NCBI GenBank assembly: GCA_902806575.1
Contig: CADCXD010000001.1
Location: forward strand, 3,162,001 to 3,226,000
From: Jackrogersella multiformis
Lineage: Eukaryota; Ascomycota; Sordariomycetes; Xylariales; Hypoxylaceae
DNA length: 64,000 nucleotides
Reading direction: 5' to 3'
Shown here: positions 12,416 to 25,100 of the stretch, piece after piece
How positions within the stretch are numbered: position 1 is the first letter of the stretch
How the letters are laid out: each line of letters opens with the position of its first letter
The notes under the pieces: generated by a model
Seen by the model: the letters and a program-made list of their open reading frames with translations, nothing else
Told to the model about the DNA's origin: nothing
Database searches by the model: none
Made by a program: the position numbers and the translations under genes

Positions 12416-14500
12416 ATGAAGCGCAAAGCTCAGTCGCAAGCTGTAGATCACAAACCCGCCAAAAAGAAGTCCAAGACTTGTAAGCCACTCGCCTAACAGA
12501 TCGCCCATCGTACGATCCTGCTGGAAGTTTTGGTCGCAGAAAGATTAACTGCTATCACAGCACTGGGCAACAATGAGGCCAAAAAGAGGTTCAGGAAAGG
12601 ACTCTTCGACAAAGATGTCTTAGACAAATATACACAAGGATACGCCAAATCAACACCCTACAAGCACAGCGTTATCCACGAGCTGATCGACGACACCCTG
12701 CTGCGAACCGTCCGCGAGGAGATCAAGGACAATGTTTCATTTACCCCCAAGGAGACCGATATCTACAAGATCCACCAATCTGGCGACCTCGCAAACCTCG
12801 ACGGCTTGGACGACGAAGCTTTGGCCAAGCTGCCGTCTTTGCTTGCTCTCAGAGACGCGATGTACTCCGAGGCCTTTCGAGACTATGTTGCCCATATTAC
12901 TGGATGCGGTCCCCTGAGTGGCAGGAAAACAGACATGGCTATTAACGTATATACTCCGGGGTGCTATCTCCTGTGCCATGACGACGTTATCGGTAGCCGG
13001 AAGGTCAGCTACATCCTTTACTTGACCGATCCCGACATCCCTTGGAAGGCCGAATGGGGCGGCGCACTACGGCTATTCCCTGTGCGTACAATCAAAGGCA
13101 AAGACGGCCAAGTTGCAAGGACACCTGCGGCCGACGTTTCCAAAATAATACCGCCCGCTTGGAATCAGCTGAGTTTCTTCGCCGTTCAACCTGGCGAGAG
13201 TTTTCACGACGTCGAGGAAGTATACCACGCCGAAACCAAGAAGCAACTAGAAAAGGAGGGAGGCAGAGTCCGGATGGCCATCAGCGGCTGGTTCCATATC
13301 CCGCAGGTTGGCGAGGATGGGTACGTGGAGGGCGCTGAAGAGAAGTTGGCCAAGAATAGTGGCTTGATGCAATTACAAGGAAACCCAGATCAGTACGACA
13401 TACCTCAGGTGAAGCCAGTCATAGTCAAGCAGCCACAGTCGAGTTCTCAAGAAGAATTCGACGAGGCCGACTTGGAGTTTTTGCTCAAATACATGGCTCC
13501 AACCTATCTTACCCCCGACACCATCGATCAGGTCGCCGAACAATTCGACGAGCTCTCCACCATCACGTTACCCAACCTCCTTGGTAAAAAGTTTGCTAAG
13601 AGACTACGGGACTTCGTTGCTGCCCAAGAAAGCGACCCTGTACCTGAAGATACCGCGGAGATCGAGAAAGGCCCCTGGCGAGTCGCGAAACCGCCTCACA
13701 AGCACCGCTACCTATATCTTCAAGCAGATAGCACCCCCGCCCCCAAGAAGAATGGAGGGTCTTCCAAGGACGACTCGCCTATCAGAGAGCTCCTAGAGGA
13801 GTTCCTCCCGAGTCCGCAGTTCCGCCGCTGGCTGCAGATAGCCACCCACAGCGTAGTCGAGAGCCACGAATTCATCGCGCGACGCTTCCGACGGGGCAAG
13901 GACTACACGCTCGCGACAGGGCACGAGGGCAAGCCGCGCCTCGAGCTGACTTTGGGAATCACCCCAACGGGCGGGTGGGGCGGCGACGAAGACGATGAAG
14001 ACGACGCCGCAGCCGAGGAACCGAACGGAGAGGGCGCCAAATCCAACGGCAAAGGAAAGGCCAAGGCAGAAGCGCCGAAAAAGAAGAGCAAGAAAGAAGC
14101 CGACGAAGACGAAAAGCCGGAAACGGAAGAGGTCGGCGGCCACGAGGTGTACATGGCCGGCGACGACAACGCCGCGAACGAGGACGCCGCCGTGTACAAG
14201 TCCAGCGGCGACGACGACAACATCCTGTTCTTCGAGGCCGCCGCCTGGAACAAGATGTCCCTAGTCCTGCGCGACAGCGGCGTGCTCAAGTTCGTCAAGT
14301 ACGTCAGCCAGAAGGCCCCCGGCGACAGGTGGGACATCAGCGGCACCTTCGAGGTCGAGGAGCCTGATGATGACGACGACGATGACGATAATCTAGATGG
14401 CAAAGGTGCTAACGGTGAGGGGAACGGCACGGGCGTGCTCGACGACACGGAGGAGGAATGGAATGGGTTCTCCTCGTCGTCGGAGAGCGATTCTGATTAG
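12416..14500 (+). CDS. ofd1: Tpa1/Ofd1-type 2-oxoglutarate Fe(II) prolyl hydroxylase
   Basis: Orthologs (Tpa1, Ofd1, human OGFOD1) hydroxylate a proline of small ribosomal protein uS12. In fission yeast, Ofd1 also controls oxygen-dependent turnover of the SREBP Sre1. Exon 1 is 12416-12479, starting MKRKAQSQ with a Lys-rich, nuclear-localisation-like stretch; exon 2 is 12561-14500; total 667 residues. The 81-base intron was placed so that exon 2 opens with LGNNEAKKRFRKGLF. The N-terminal double-stranded beta-helix has HDD at about residues 160-162, a distal His in GESFHDVEEVYH (about 237) and the 2-oxoglutarate Arg in RVRMAISGWFHIP. The C-terminal Ofd1 domain follows and contains long acidic and Lys-rich inserts, including a run of eight Asp near the end. 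Confidence 0.92.
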
Positions 14501-15132
14501 GTGATCTCAGGTATCGGTACCTACCCTAGTACCTAACCTAGGATTTTTGTTTTAGATGGCTTGGGCTAGATAGTCTAGTAGGGGGGAGTGGGGAGTGCAC
14601 GTTCACGATGATATATACCAGAGATGATAATGATGACAATGATGAGAACTTCTTTAAGGCTTTCAGCTTAAATTTCGAACTTCGATATATAATGCACCTT
14701 ATGAATATGCGTCTTATCTAAGCGATGCTGCCTAATAAGTAGCCAAAAACAAACCAAAAAAGGAGAAGAAAACCCATCCATGAAGGCAGGTTTCCCGTGC
14801 TCGTCGCCCCAACACCGTCCTGAATCTAGGATCTAAATGTGCAACTGCCATTTGATGCAGGACATATATATAATGCATATGACAATCCAAACCATCATGC
14901 TTTCCTCGCTTTTCCAAAGGACGTTAGTGGATAGCGATGATGATAAAGCCCACCCATACGCCGTGTCATGATGTATCGTGCCGTGTCTTGCGAAACCGGG
15001 GAAAAAAAGCAGAAGATAAAAACAAGAAAACTTCCCAGTATCAACAGTCCTCATATACTACTCCTCATACCGATCTATCGATCTACCCATAGTTCGTTTA
15101 ATATTGAAACTAACAAAACTCCGTCTGCCGGT
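14501..15132. other. convergent 3' spacer, Tpa1 to Ppn1
   Basis: No gene is seen between the converging 3' ends. Holds ATG/GAT-rich simple sequence (14610-14650) and A-rich tracts. Confidence 0.55.
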
Positions 15133-17326
15133 TTATGCGAGGTCTTTGAGATCGTCTGCGCTTTTGGAGCTGACGAAGGCGTGCTTTAGGAAATGGAGCC
15201 ATATCTTGGTGTTCCGCATCTTGTGACCGCCCTTGTGCTTCTTCTTCCCCTTTCCTTTCTTCTTTTTCTTCTCGGCTTCGAGGTCGCTGTGTGATTCTTC
15301 CTCGTCGTCTGAGGAGTCCAAGTCATCTACCTCTTCATCATCAACATCAACATCGCCTTCGTATATATCGTCATCGAGCTCGAAGTCCTCGGCTAGCCCC
15401 TTGAAGTCAGCGCTGGTCTGCCCTATCCTGTGGGCGAGCCGCAAGAAGCTCCTGACAGTCAAGTCTTTCAGCTTGTAGATCTTGTCGTCGAAGGTGGTAT
15501 ATTCGACCTCGAAGCCGAACTCCTTGGGTTGGGGTTTGGTGTGCTTCGGCTTCTTGCCCCTGTGCTTCCCTGCGTTCCACTTCGTGGGCGACATCTCGTC
15601 CTCTTCGGTATTATCCGTAGCAATATCATTGTTAATTTCAGTTAGGTTGGCGTAGTACTGGATGTAACCATTGAGTGTCAAGGCTTGGGGAAAGTATCCC
15701 GGACCTGGGGGAGTTCCTTTGGCTGGCGCATCTGGGACTTTCACATTGGGATCTTTGCCGTGCTTCCCTTTCTTCTTCTTTTCAACCTCCATGTCAGGTT
15801 CACTACGTAGTTCTAGTTGAGGCATTTCGAAGTCAGGCATGGAAGGGACTTTCGCGTCCAAATTACGGACCGTGTCTACCCATGTCGGTGTGTCTTCGAG
15901 TCCGGTCATATTGTACTCGAAGACCCGAAGGGTTGGGAAGTAATTCGGGACAACGCTGGGGCTGATCAGAGTCAATTGATACCGCTCCGCCCACGGCCCC
16001 CCGAGCTTTTTCTTGTTGCCCTTCTTGTGTTTCTTCTTTTTCCCAGACTCTTCAATGTCTTGGCCCTGAACAGGGTCAGGCAATTTGGCCCAGTCCTGTC
16101 GCAATTCCATAAGGTAGTCCTTGCTAGATTCTATGGAGATTTCATCCTCCATAGACTCGCGAATGCTTGCTTGCTGATTGGATGCAGCATCGAGATAGGA
16201 AAAATCGATCTCCTTTGTATCTTGAAGAAGAAAGTGATCGATATTCATATGGCCATAGAGGGAGCTGACGACAACGTCGCGATACTGCTGCAACCAAAGA
16301 GTATATTTCTGCCAGCAAGTCTCATCCCATAATTGCTTGCCAGAAGTCCTAGCAGGAGGAACATGTCCCATGAGGATGGCCTTCATACCACGCTCGCGCA
16401 GAAATTGTAGTTGGACTCGTAGCCACTCAAAATGTTGGTACCCAGGCTCGGCTGGGTGTGCGCAATCGTCAACCCCCGCATTGCGATCGAAGAAGTACAA
16501 AGTATTGAGACTGAAGACGGCGAGCTTGTTTGGGATAACTTCAACGTAAAACCACCCGCCATATTCAAACGAGTGTCGCTGATGTTCCGGAATGAAATCC
16601 TTCCAGATATCGGTGTAAGTCCTTAGAATATCGTTCGGGCCTGGCATTAATATGTTGTGAGGGTATATATCATTGTTACCAAAAGTTGGGACGACGGGAA
16701 CTACTAGTCCCTTGTCATCAGAAAATGTGTCGACAAAGGCATCTGCAATTCTGCGATTCATTGCCAGGATGTCTTCATTATGGCGGGGTGCTTCCTCATC
16801 GCTGTCGTGGCGAGCAGAATCGCCAGTCCAAACGACGAAGTCGATCGAGTCTTTCAAATTGGCTGTAATCCAATTGAGAGTCGCATTGACCAACGCCATG
16901 GGGGAATCGCAATCAGAAGTTTCCGCGCCATATGTGCCAGCTGGACCATGGCCTCGGTGGCATGCAATGTTCTCCTCTGTAGATGTGTGTACTTTATAGT
17001 ATTCGTCTGGGTGTAGATCTATGTCAGGTACGATATGTTAGCGTTAAAAGAACTATTATACACCTAGGTAGGTAGGTAGGTATGTAAGTGACGATGGTGA
17101 TGGTGTGGTGGGAATATTGCGAATTGGATCGTATTATATCATATCCATGTACAGTACCTGTTATATGAAGGAATCTGCCGTGCAACTTGCGCTGCGACGT
17201 GAGTGGGCTACCATCGCGACCTGCCTGCAGGACGAATTGACCTCCGGTAGTAGTTGGCGCACCTATGACGAAAGTCGCCAACAGGCTGGGAACCGCCCAT
17301 AACCAGACGGCTGTCTTGGGAACCAT
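15133..17326 (-). CDS. PPN1: endopolyphosphatase Ppn1
   Basis: Vacuolar endopolyphosphatase of the calcineurin-like phosphoesterase superfamily; cuts inorganic polyphosphate internally. Exon 1 is 17326-17158 and exon 2 is 17018-15133 (139-base intron with a GCTAAC branch), giving 684 residues, close to yeast Ppn1 (674). The N-terminus MVPKTAVWLWAVPSLLATF is a signal anchor for a type II membrane protein. Metal-binding motifs run in order: HITDLHPDEYY (rebuilt across the intron), WTGDSARHD, FGNNDIYPHN, GHVPP and YGHMNIDHF. The start at 17326 is the first ATG of the frame and fits the anchor; the upstream extension lacks an ATG. The C-terminus has acidic clusters and Lys-rich runs (EAEKKKKKGKGKKKHKGG). 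Confidence 0.94.
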
Positions 17327-19302
17327 ATTTGACCGTTTATCATGCGCTCGGAGAGCTATGGCTAGTGGAAGAAAAGACAAATCGCATAGCTAGTGGATAT
17401 GTTTTAGCTTATGGATAATAATGCAAAAAGGAGAATGGTAAAGTTGCCGTCGTGTTCAACGTTGTGGCACTTCCGTCATTGGCAGACGCTGATTCGAAAA
17501 AATGTACTAAATGATCGTCAGTGGACGTCAAACAGGGCTTAGCTGGCCGTTTAAGGTCCAATAAAACTCCAAAGGGTGCCTTTTAGCCAAGATATCGGTG
17601 CCAAGTGTATAACCAGCGATGGCAAAGGAGTCTAGAATACTACGTACGTACGTCTGACTCTCCTGGATGAGCCTTCCAAACACAAAACACGATTCGACAA
17701 AGTCTCTAGGGTATTACTCACAAGTATGACGGGGGCGGCTTATGGGCTTCTTAAGCTATTTCGCTCGTGTTTAATGGTGTACCATCCACGAGGCTGAAGG
17801 CTGACAATAGGCGACGAATCACAGCGCTAGATCTCGCACGTGTAGGTGGTTAATCGCGGAGAGTCAAGCAACTGAGACATCGTGGGACTCCCCCAAGCGC
17901 CACTACGAGGGCACACGACAATGGTTAGATCCACACTTATCTAAATTTCCATCCACTTACTGCTTAAAAGGCCGCTATAGAATAGTTTGCTAAGCCCTGC
18001 GAGGTCATTTGCAGATGGAGTAGATGGAGTCGACCTGCAAGTTTATCATCAAGGTCGTCAGGTGGAGGAGTCAAAAGAGTACGGCCGTGATGAAAACAAA
18101 GGGCCACTTTGACGATCTGCCGTTCTCGTGTCTACTGCACACTACCAACTTCCAAGTCCTAGTGGCCATCAAGGTGTTATTCCGATTGAATAGTCCAAAA
18201 GATTCGGCGAGTCCTTCGAGAACAGAGTGACGTCAGAGCTAACACATATGTGTAAGATGTACATAAGATGGAAGAGCCGTGAATTCCGAGTTGGGACGAG
18301 TCTAAAAATGGATTGGCACATTTATTGCCACATTGCTGACTACTAGGTACTAGGTACTAGGCAGCTAGAATAAAGACAAAGCGAAGATCTATTGAGGATT
18401 TCGTAAGAGGGATGATGATGTTCTTAGGAACTAGTGTAGTAATAATACCTAGTAAATTGTGCCATGGGGAAGTCTAAAGAATACCCACATACCCACATGC
18501 CATGTTTAAGTGTCAAGCTAGGAGTAAAAATGTTGAAAATATGCAGTGACGAAGGAAGACATACATCTGTACGTATATAAATCCATGGATACTACGACAG
18601 AACCCTGGATATATTGACCAATAGCCGCTCTCAAATCATATAAGGGTCTTGCCCGTTCTAGCCCTAGTGCATGCTTACATAAGAGCGACTACGCAATAGG
18701 TACACCTAATTTTCCGCGAGGAATAATTTTCGTTTCTTCTTTTTATCTTTACATTCAAAAGCACCTCTGATTCTCAATCTTTTCTGATTGCTCAAAGACG
18801 ATTCCGCTCACCGTCTTCAAGGCTGAGTCTAAGTGCGAGATTATAACAAGCCGTTCGTTTGAGGGAACCCGATATCTGCAAAACATCGTATTCCTATGGT
18901 AAAATCTCGGCGACATCACAATCTCCTACCTATATAAGGTATAGGTATATTATCAATCCGTTCTTCTAGAGAGCGACACGTGTCACTAGACACAGCGCCT
19001 CCAATATTTAAGTCAGGTAGTTAAGTTACATTATGCCTGTTCACCTGTCCTGGTTGTGACCATGAGAATCAAGGAATACCTATGCCGTTTCCTTTTCGCT
19101 CGGAATACGACTGTTTCATTCCTGTCCACTTACAATATAACGCAACGATTCATACAAGCCGAAACGCATATGATTTCACAATTCAGGAAGTTTCACGGCG
19201 TTTTAATTCCTTATCTACGGGTTCATTATCTTTGCCATTACCCTCTGTAACCACAACGCATTTGCCGACTCATGCCATCGAAGCGAGAGCTTCTATATCT
19301 GC
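17327..19302. other. intergenic region
   Basis: No gene is supported; short open frames here show no recognisable domain. The first few hundred bases are the Ppn1 promoter. A small cluster of CTAGGTA motifs lies near 18345-18365. Confidence 0.5.
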
Positions 19303-20074
19303 TTAAGAAGTGGTTTCTTTGTCTATCTCCTCGAGCCTGAGATCTCCCGAGTCCTCGACGAGCTCATATGTTCTGTACTCTAGGTTCTGATACTTCGGCC
19401 CCTTGACGAGTCTTTTCAAGAACCCCGAATGCGTAACAACGACGATGCACTTCTCCGGGCGTTTGAAGAGCCAGCTTTTGGCGAAAGCCCCCCTCCTCTG
19501 AAAGGCATATTCCGAATTCTCATACAACCCAATTTTCTGAGGGTAGATAGGGTCTAGACTCGAGAAATCAAGGTCTGGCCATTCATTCTTGATTATAGAA
19601 AGATCGTCACCAATGTCACAAGGATTGTTCGTGGTTTCCTGAACATAGTCAGTGCTTTCCGGATGACCAGGTTTAAGGGATGTGTTATTATATACCTGCC
19701 ATTCCGCGCGAACTTCGGTAGGGACGCCACGATCTCGAAGCCACTCGAGACCGTACTGGGCGGTCTGTAACGTTCTTCTTAGAGGACTAACCACTATAAG
19801 GCATTCGTCTTTGGAGAAGGGGAAGTTTGGCTCAAGTCTGGCCGGGAGAGCTTTGCACTGTTCTATACCCTTCTCAGTCAGACTTGGGTCTGGTAATTCC
19901 CATTCGTGTGCTTATTATGTTAGCCCTTGTGATTTGACATAGAGGTCTGGATGTCACTTATTGGCAATATCTAAAATCAGTCAAGGTTAGAGCATGCCTC
20001 GGTAAAACTGAGGATAGATAATACCTACTATGTAGAGCTTCGCCGTGGCGGATTAAAATGACTATTGGTGCCAT
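19303..20074 (-). CDS. histidine phosphatase / phosphoglycerate-mutase-like protein
   Basis: Small member of the histidine phosphatase superfamily (branch 1), probably a cytosolic phosphatase; substrate unknown. Exon 1 is 20074-20029 and exon 2 is 19910-19303, giving 217 residues. The N-terminal catalytic motif is LIRHGEALH, then ELPDPSLTEKG, the partner motif SPLRRTLQTA and the second catalytic His in VVVTHSGFLKRL. The 118-base intron has a GCTAACA branch site. The join gives RHGEALHTHEWELPDP, a few residues shorter than I expect after RHGEALHN. A 13-base candidate microexon inside the intron would supply NIAN but breaks the frame, so this junction is uncertain. The gene diverges from the STK19-like gene. 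Confidence 0.82.
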
Positions 20075-20679
20075 CTTGAAAGGAACAATACGGGTTTCTC
20101 TTCAGGCTTTAGGCGAAGGGGTGAATTGCGAAGCAGGCCAGGTTTCTCTCGGCGTGCTTTCTGGGTTGATACATTATTTTATCTATTTCAAATATGAGTG
20201 AGTCGCGATTTGTAGTTTGCGAAATTATAATAGTTTGTATTTGAGAATATTGAAATTAGCCTTAGGAATGCAGTTTGTAACCAAGAGAACAGACTTTTTG
20301 AAGATGAAGCTTCATAGTGTCACATTCAGTTATTCATAAAAAGCCGAATTCGGGTTAGCGCGAATAATGAACCCTTCTACCCGGCTCCGGCAGCCAATTA
20401 GATATTGATTTCACGGATGAATGAAAAGACCAGGTCTAAGGTAGTGGATCTGCTAACCTACTTCGTACTAGGTGGTAGGTTACAGTTTACCTAGGTACCT
20501 ACCTAGGTAAGTACGCTAATAGTAGGCACATAAAGAATGAGATAAGGCAAACTCAACTAGTACATAGTAAACGGCAGCCTACTTCTTAAGTCGCGAATCC
20601 ATTATTTTGTACATCCCAACTAACTATCCTAGGTAGGTAGAAAGGGCTTTTGAGTTTCTCATGTTTTCTCCTGTTAGAA
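20075..20679. promoter_or_regulatory. divergent promoter region
   Basis: A 605-base spacer between two divergently transcribed starts (20074 minus, 20680 plus), so it should hold both promoters. It contains a CCTAGGTA/TACC cluster at 20488-20514. No specific factor site can be assigned. Confidence 0.45.
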
Positions 20680-21912
20680 ATGAGCTTAAGGTCAATATTG
20701 GGAGGCTCCAGCCGGGTTAAAAAGCCCCCCAAGAAGTCTCGGGCTGGCGCAAAACGATCTCCACCTTCGTCATCCTCATCCTCATGGGCCTCTTCCTTGC
20801 CTCGTCGCAAACCAGGAATCCAGCAAGGGAAATTCTCGACAGGAGATGAAGATGACTACGACGACCTCTTCGATGATAAATTAGAAGACGATGGGCTTGT
20901 TAAGGCTCTGGCGACTGACCTGAACTTGCGCGACACCTCCCAAGCCATCTTCTACATACGCAGTCACATGTTCTCTCCGATACCCGAGCGAGCGACAGGA
21001 ATGAGCTCCGTGAGGATTGCCGAAGTGCTCAACTATCGAAAACGCTTTCCCCCTATAGTCACCATATCCCACGTGCAGACCCTATTGTCATCGCCGAGCG
21101 CGGTAGAACGAGAGATCGCGGGGCTTTCGAGGTCTGGCTTTATCCGCAAGGTGGTTGTTCCTCGGCGAGGGGACATGGGGGAGACTGTAGTACTTGCTGC
21201 GGACTATGAACAGATGGTCAAGGACTCTACAAGTTTGGATAAGGAAACGAGAGATAGTCTGATTACGTTCCTGAAAGAAAACCCAGGAGCCCAGGTACTA
21301 AAGCCAGGTGACCTTGGCGCGCCGGTGACGGATCAGCTTCTCAAGGCTGGCTTTCTGACAACTCAGCATAACGGGACAGTCCATTCCGGCCCTTCGTCGC
21401 ATACTACGAACCTACATTCACGACCCGAAGATAAGGTGACACTGACATCCCTCGACAACATCTCGAGACAACCAACTGGTTCACTCGGTGCTGTGGGAGG
21501 CGTAGGTGTAGTACACAAATCGGGTGGTAGTGGAGCGGGTTCGCTCGGCATGTCTTGGCTCGGCTCTGGCGCCACGGAGCTGAAGCTTGCTGTGCCTGGG
21601 AACGGCGCGTTTTTAAAGCTTCTCTCTTCGGCACTCGATCACTTTGTCTCGTTACTAAGCAAGTCCCGATTCCGCGAGGCGCCGGAGACGGTGCTTAAGG
21701 ACCGGTGGGACGGAGGTATCGCAAAAGACGAGGCACGTTATGCGGCAAAGCGTGCAAGAGGGGAGTTCGCAGGTGTCTTCCCTGGCCAGACCAGGAAGTG
21801 GAGGCAGTTCTATGGACTTTCTTTTGACTGGGTCTTGCAAGAAGCTGTCGGGGCTGGTCTGATCGAAGTCTTCGAAACTCGAAGCGTCGGCCGCGGAGTA
21901 CGTGCGCTATGA
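20680..21912 (+). CDS. STK19: STK19-like protein
   Basis: Single-exon gene of about 410 residues starting MSLRSILGGSSR. Matches the STK19 family (Pfam serine-threonine protein kinase 19). Human STK19, despite its name, is now described as a winged-helix DNA-binding factor in transcription-coupled repair. The N-terminus is basic and Ser-rich with an acidic patch (DEDDYDDLFDD). Family blocks include IFYIRSHMFSPIPERATGM, VREIAGLSRSGFIRKVVVPRR-like sequence around residue 150, LAVPGNGAFLKLLSSALDHF and the C-terminal LSFDWVLQEAVGAGLIEVFE. The Gly/Ser-rich segment at about residues 255-300 is probably a disordered linker. The ATG at 20680 is preferred; the frame extends upstream to 20650 only through a non-ATG codon. 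Confidence 0.85.
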   Translation: MSLRSILGGSSRVKKPPKKSRAGAKRSPPSSSSSSWASSLPRRKPGIQQGKFSTGDEDDYDDLFDDKLEDDGLVKALATDLNLRDTSQAIFYIRSHMFSPIPERATGMSSVRIAEVLNYRKRFPPIVTISHVQTLLSSPSAVEREIAGLSRSGFIRKVVVPRRGDMGETVVLAADYEQMVKDSTSLDKETRDSLITFLKENPGAQVLKPGDLGAPVTDQLLKAGFLTTQHNGTVHSGPSSHTTNLHSRPEDKVTLTSLDNISRQPTGSLGAVGGVGVVHKSGGSGAGSLGMSWLGSGATELKLAVPGNGAFLKLLSSALDHFVSLLSKSRFREAPETVLKDRWDGGIAKDEARYAAKRARGEFAGVFPGQTRKWRQFYGLSFDWVLQEAVGAGLIEVFETRSVGRGVRAL

Positions 21913-22119
21913 GTCTTCTATGCGATAGATAGATTGCCGAAATATGACACGGCGAAAGTTGGGACCATCCCTTCGCGCCCACCTGTACACGTCTTACCCC
22001 AGATCGCGCCGCACAGAGTGTTGAGCCTGTGGGCTGACAAAGGCAATCCAATAAGCTATGCCAATATACAGGCGATGTTGGGCGAAAAATACATGAAACT
22101 CCTACGACGCAGAAGGTAG
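21913..22119 (+). other. unassigned open frame after STK19
   Basis: A 62-codon open stretch (21934-22119) without an early ATG, ending in a basic tail (YMKLLRRRR). Its composition looks coding (PSRPPVHVLPQIAPHRVLSL, ADKGNPISYANIQAMLGEKY). It can be joined in frame to the STK19 exon by an intron using GTGCGC and GAAAG (about 57 bases), but that donor is weak and the family normally ends before it. It could be an alternative C-terminus, a remnant or chance. Confidence 0.2.
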
Positions 22120-25100
22120 AGAGAGTGAGGCGTCTACTCGGTTCAGCCTTAACCGGAATCCTAGGAAAACGTGAAGAGCTGTCGATCATCGTAGTCCAAG
22201 TTTTGAATTTTATTAGTAATAGCTTGAACTCAGCTAGCAGGCTAGACACCTATGCGTGATAGGACGGCCAATGAAGACGAGGGGTCAATGCAAACAGGTG
22301 AAGCTGTCAGGGTACGACCGATCTTGCGATTGGATGCTAGAGACATTAGGACAAGATAATATACGTCGATCAGAGGCTCGTGAGCAGAAAAGTAAAACAG
22401 CAAACCACAAACGTGACAACGGACCGGTGTCAAACAGATTCACAGATCCTCGGCAGATCATGATCATGGTCAGTCCCGGTAGTATCGGGTATTATCGACA
22501 GTGATTCTAGAAGGAAACACAAGCCATAAAACGCATTACCGGCCAGGACTGGCTGATTTGGCCTCTACTGCGAAGCCATCGCCTTAGAATATATATCAAA
22601 GGGTCCCGATACACTATTATAGAATATGAGAAGGACTTGATGAGGACATTACACTGCTGAGGCAGCATGGATAAGATGGCTACGTGTGTATCAAGCTGGC
22701 AAGGCTTCGAGACTGTTATGTTTGCGTCTTTAGGGGGTCATATCATCCCCACAATTATACGAGTACTTACGTAGAGAATTACTAGGTCCTCATGCGTATT
22801 CGCTATTGAAACGCTATCTACTACCTTGACGTACAGTAGTGGCATCTACACGTAGCTCTATATGCAGCATTAACGCAGGGGACCAGGAGAGTCCGGAGCC
22901 GTGGCTTCGGAGACTTCCAGATAATGCTTGGCTTGGCTTGAGAAGACGGGGATTATTCTCAAGCTCGTCGGAAGCGGAGGACGAGGAAGAGGAAGGGAAT
23001 CCCCGTCCGCCCCCTTTTTTAATATTCACGCCGTTTCCCAATCCCCTCCTACTTACTACCTTACACGTATGGGGTTGTTACCCGCGACAGGATTTTCTAG
23101 ATCGGTGGAATTGTTCTTACCTACCTAGGTACGGAGTGTGACATGATCGGTATCCGTAGCTGCATTCTGGTCGCAAGACTTCTAATGTCGCATAACTTAA
23201 TCTGTATGAAACAGTATTGATATAAAGATGGCAAAGGATCTGGCAAAGGGGAAAGGGGAAAGGTAAAGAGAAAGAAGAAAATTTACAACATTAGGATTTA
23301 ACCATCGCCTCTTAATATATTTTAGTTAGTCAGACGAAGCACGTACTACTTAATTCTGTACTATAGTAAAGTGCTTATAGCCTATAAAGGGCTACCCCTT
23401 GCTAGTCTTATATGGCGTCGGCATTCTGGTTGTATGTCTGCCATTGCCTGGAGTTTCGCTTTGACAATGGTAACTAAATTGAAAACCCGGACTAGGATCC
23501 GGGGTCGACATCTTCCCGGCCGCGAAGCCGTAGACACGGATCCGGGAATGTATGGTTCTTATCTTGAGCTAGCTGGCTAGGTGAGAAATTTACCAGTCTA
23601 CCAGTTCTTGGATGATCCGCGATACTATGTAATTGTAAACTCCAAGGGGCATCGTTGTGCAAGGAGCCACATCTTTTACACAACACATGGATGGGGGGAG
23701 GCTTTCGTAATCAAGTGCGGGACAACGGGATTAGGATCTCTACCGAAGAAACGAGACGGGATGGGATGGGATGAATATGTATTCCGGCCCACCTGACAAT
23801 CATGTGGCCCTAAAGACGCAATAGTGTATGTGATCCTAATCGTAGATGGATTAATAGAACTTGTCGACATTGAGCTACTGCAGACTTTGGGACCCGATCA
23901 CGTACATGATTTTATACATAATAGTGGGATGAAGCGCAAATGCATACTACACTACTACCTATTCCACTATGTCCGTGACAGGGTGCTGCCAATGCGTGGG
24001 GCACAGACCCAAATCTTGCATTGCAGGAATGATGGCATCCATGGTTTGGCAAATTCCGAAATTACTCACGATTCTCGGCCGTTTTTACTATTACTATGTA
24101 CGCACGCTGTAGGAATATTACATAGTACATACTACGTAGTAGTGTATGTATACATGTATGCGTGTATGTAAGTAGTACTCCTGAGATAATTGCAGCATTA
24201 CAAAAGATATGATGAGAGGCTGATGTGCGTGTTTATACGTACATACCTACCTAGGTACTCCTGAGCCTTGGTTGACAGTTGATCGTGGGGGAGGCAGAAA
24301 GGGGGTCTTCCTCGAAGGTTATTCGGTGATACTACATACACATACATAGTAGAGCCCCGAAAAAGGTTTTTGCGGTGGACGAATAAGAGCCGTGGGACCT
24401 GCGCCGGTGTAGTTCCATTGCATCTGCATCTAGGTATCCCGCTGTTGCAGTAGACTGGACCTAAGTCACCTACCTACTAGCGTACATAGTAGGTATGTAT
24501 GGAGGTACTTATGTGAGCAGATAGGCGGAAATCCATTCGGATCAAGAGAATGCAACATCCACATATTTACCTAGTGTAGCCCGCAAGGAAGTGCAAATGC
24601 AAGCAACTCGCATCTGCATAGAACATCGAACCATAATCGTCGAAAAGCGGGATATATAATAGGTAAACTTATATGCCTAGGTAGGTATATCATATGCCTA
24701 ACCTAGGTATATGCTTAGGCAGAATAGGAGATTTTTTCGTAGTCCGCGATATCGCATCTCTGCTATGTAGTGGGCACGGTACATCTCGTAAATGATTTTC
24801 CATGTATACCTACTTTTCCTCTCTTCTTCTTTCGAAAGGGGAAAGTGACCCGTTGTGGCGGATGAAGAGGCCAGGGTATAAGACAGCCCAACAACGCGAC
24901 GGAGGGGTTTTGCAGGACTCTCATTAAACTGAGCAGTCAGAAATTCTCGATAAGTAGTACATAGTAGCCCTGCTTCCGTTAAGTACCTAGGTAGCGTAGC
25001 GTAGCCTTCGTAATAAAAAGGGGTTTCAAGGAAAAGTATTGAGAACTCTGATACCAACTATGCTGCTATGGCTGGCAGTTAAACTCATGTTTGTTCCGCC

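Noticed and set aside
13903..14448. 181-codon minus-strand open frame opposite the Tpa1-like gene
   Set aside because: Ser/Pro-rich translation of the acidic and Lys-rich repeats in the real coding strand; no domain.
15233..16332. Several plus-strand open frames within Ppn1
   Set aside because: They are antisense to a well-supported endopolyphosphatase exon.
18024..18230. Small open frame upstream of Ppn1
   Set aside because: No homology recognised, no introns or biased codons; chance length.
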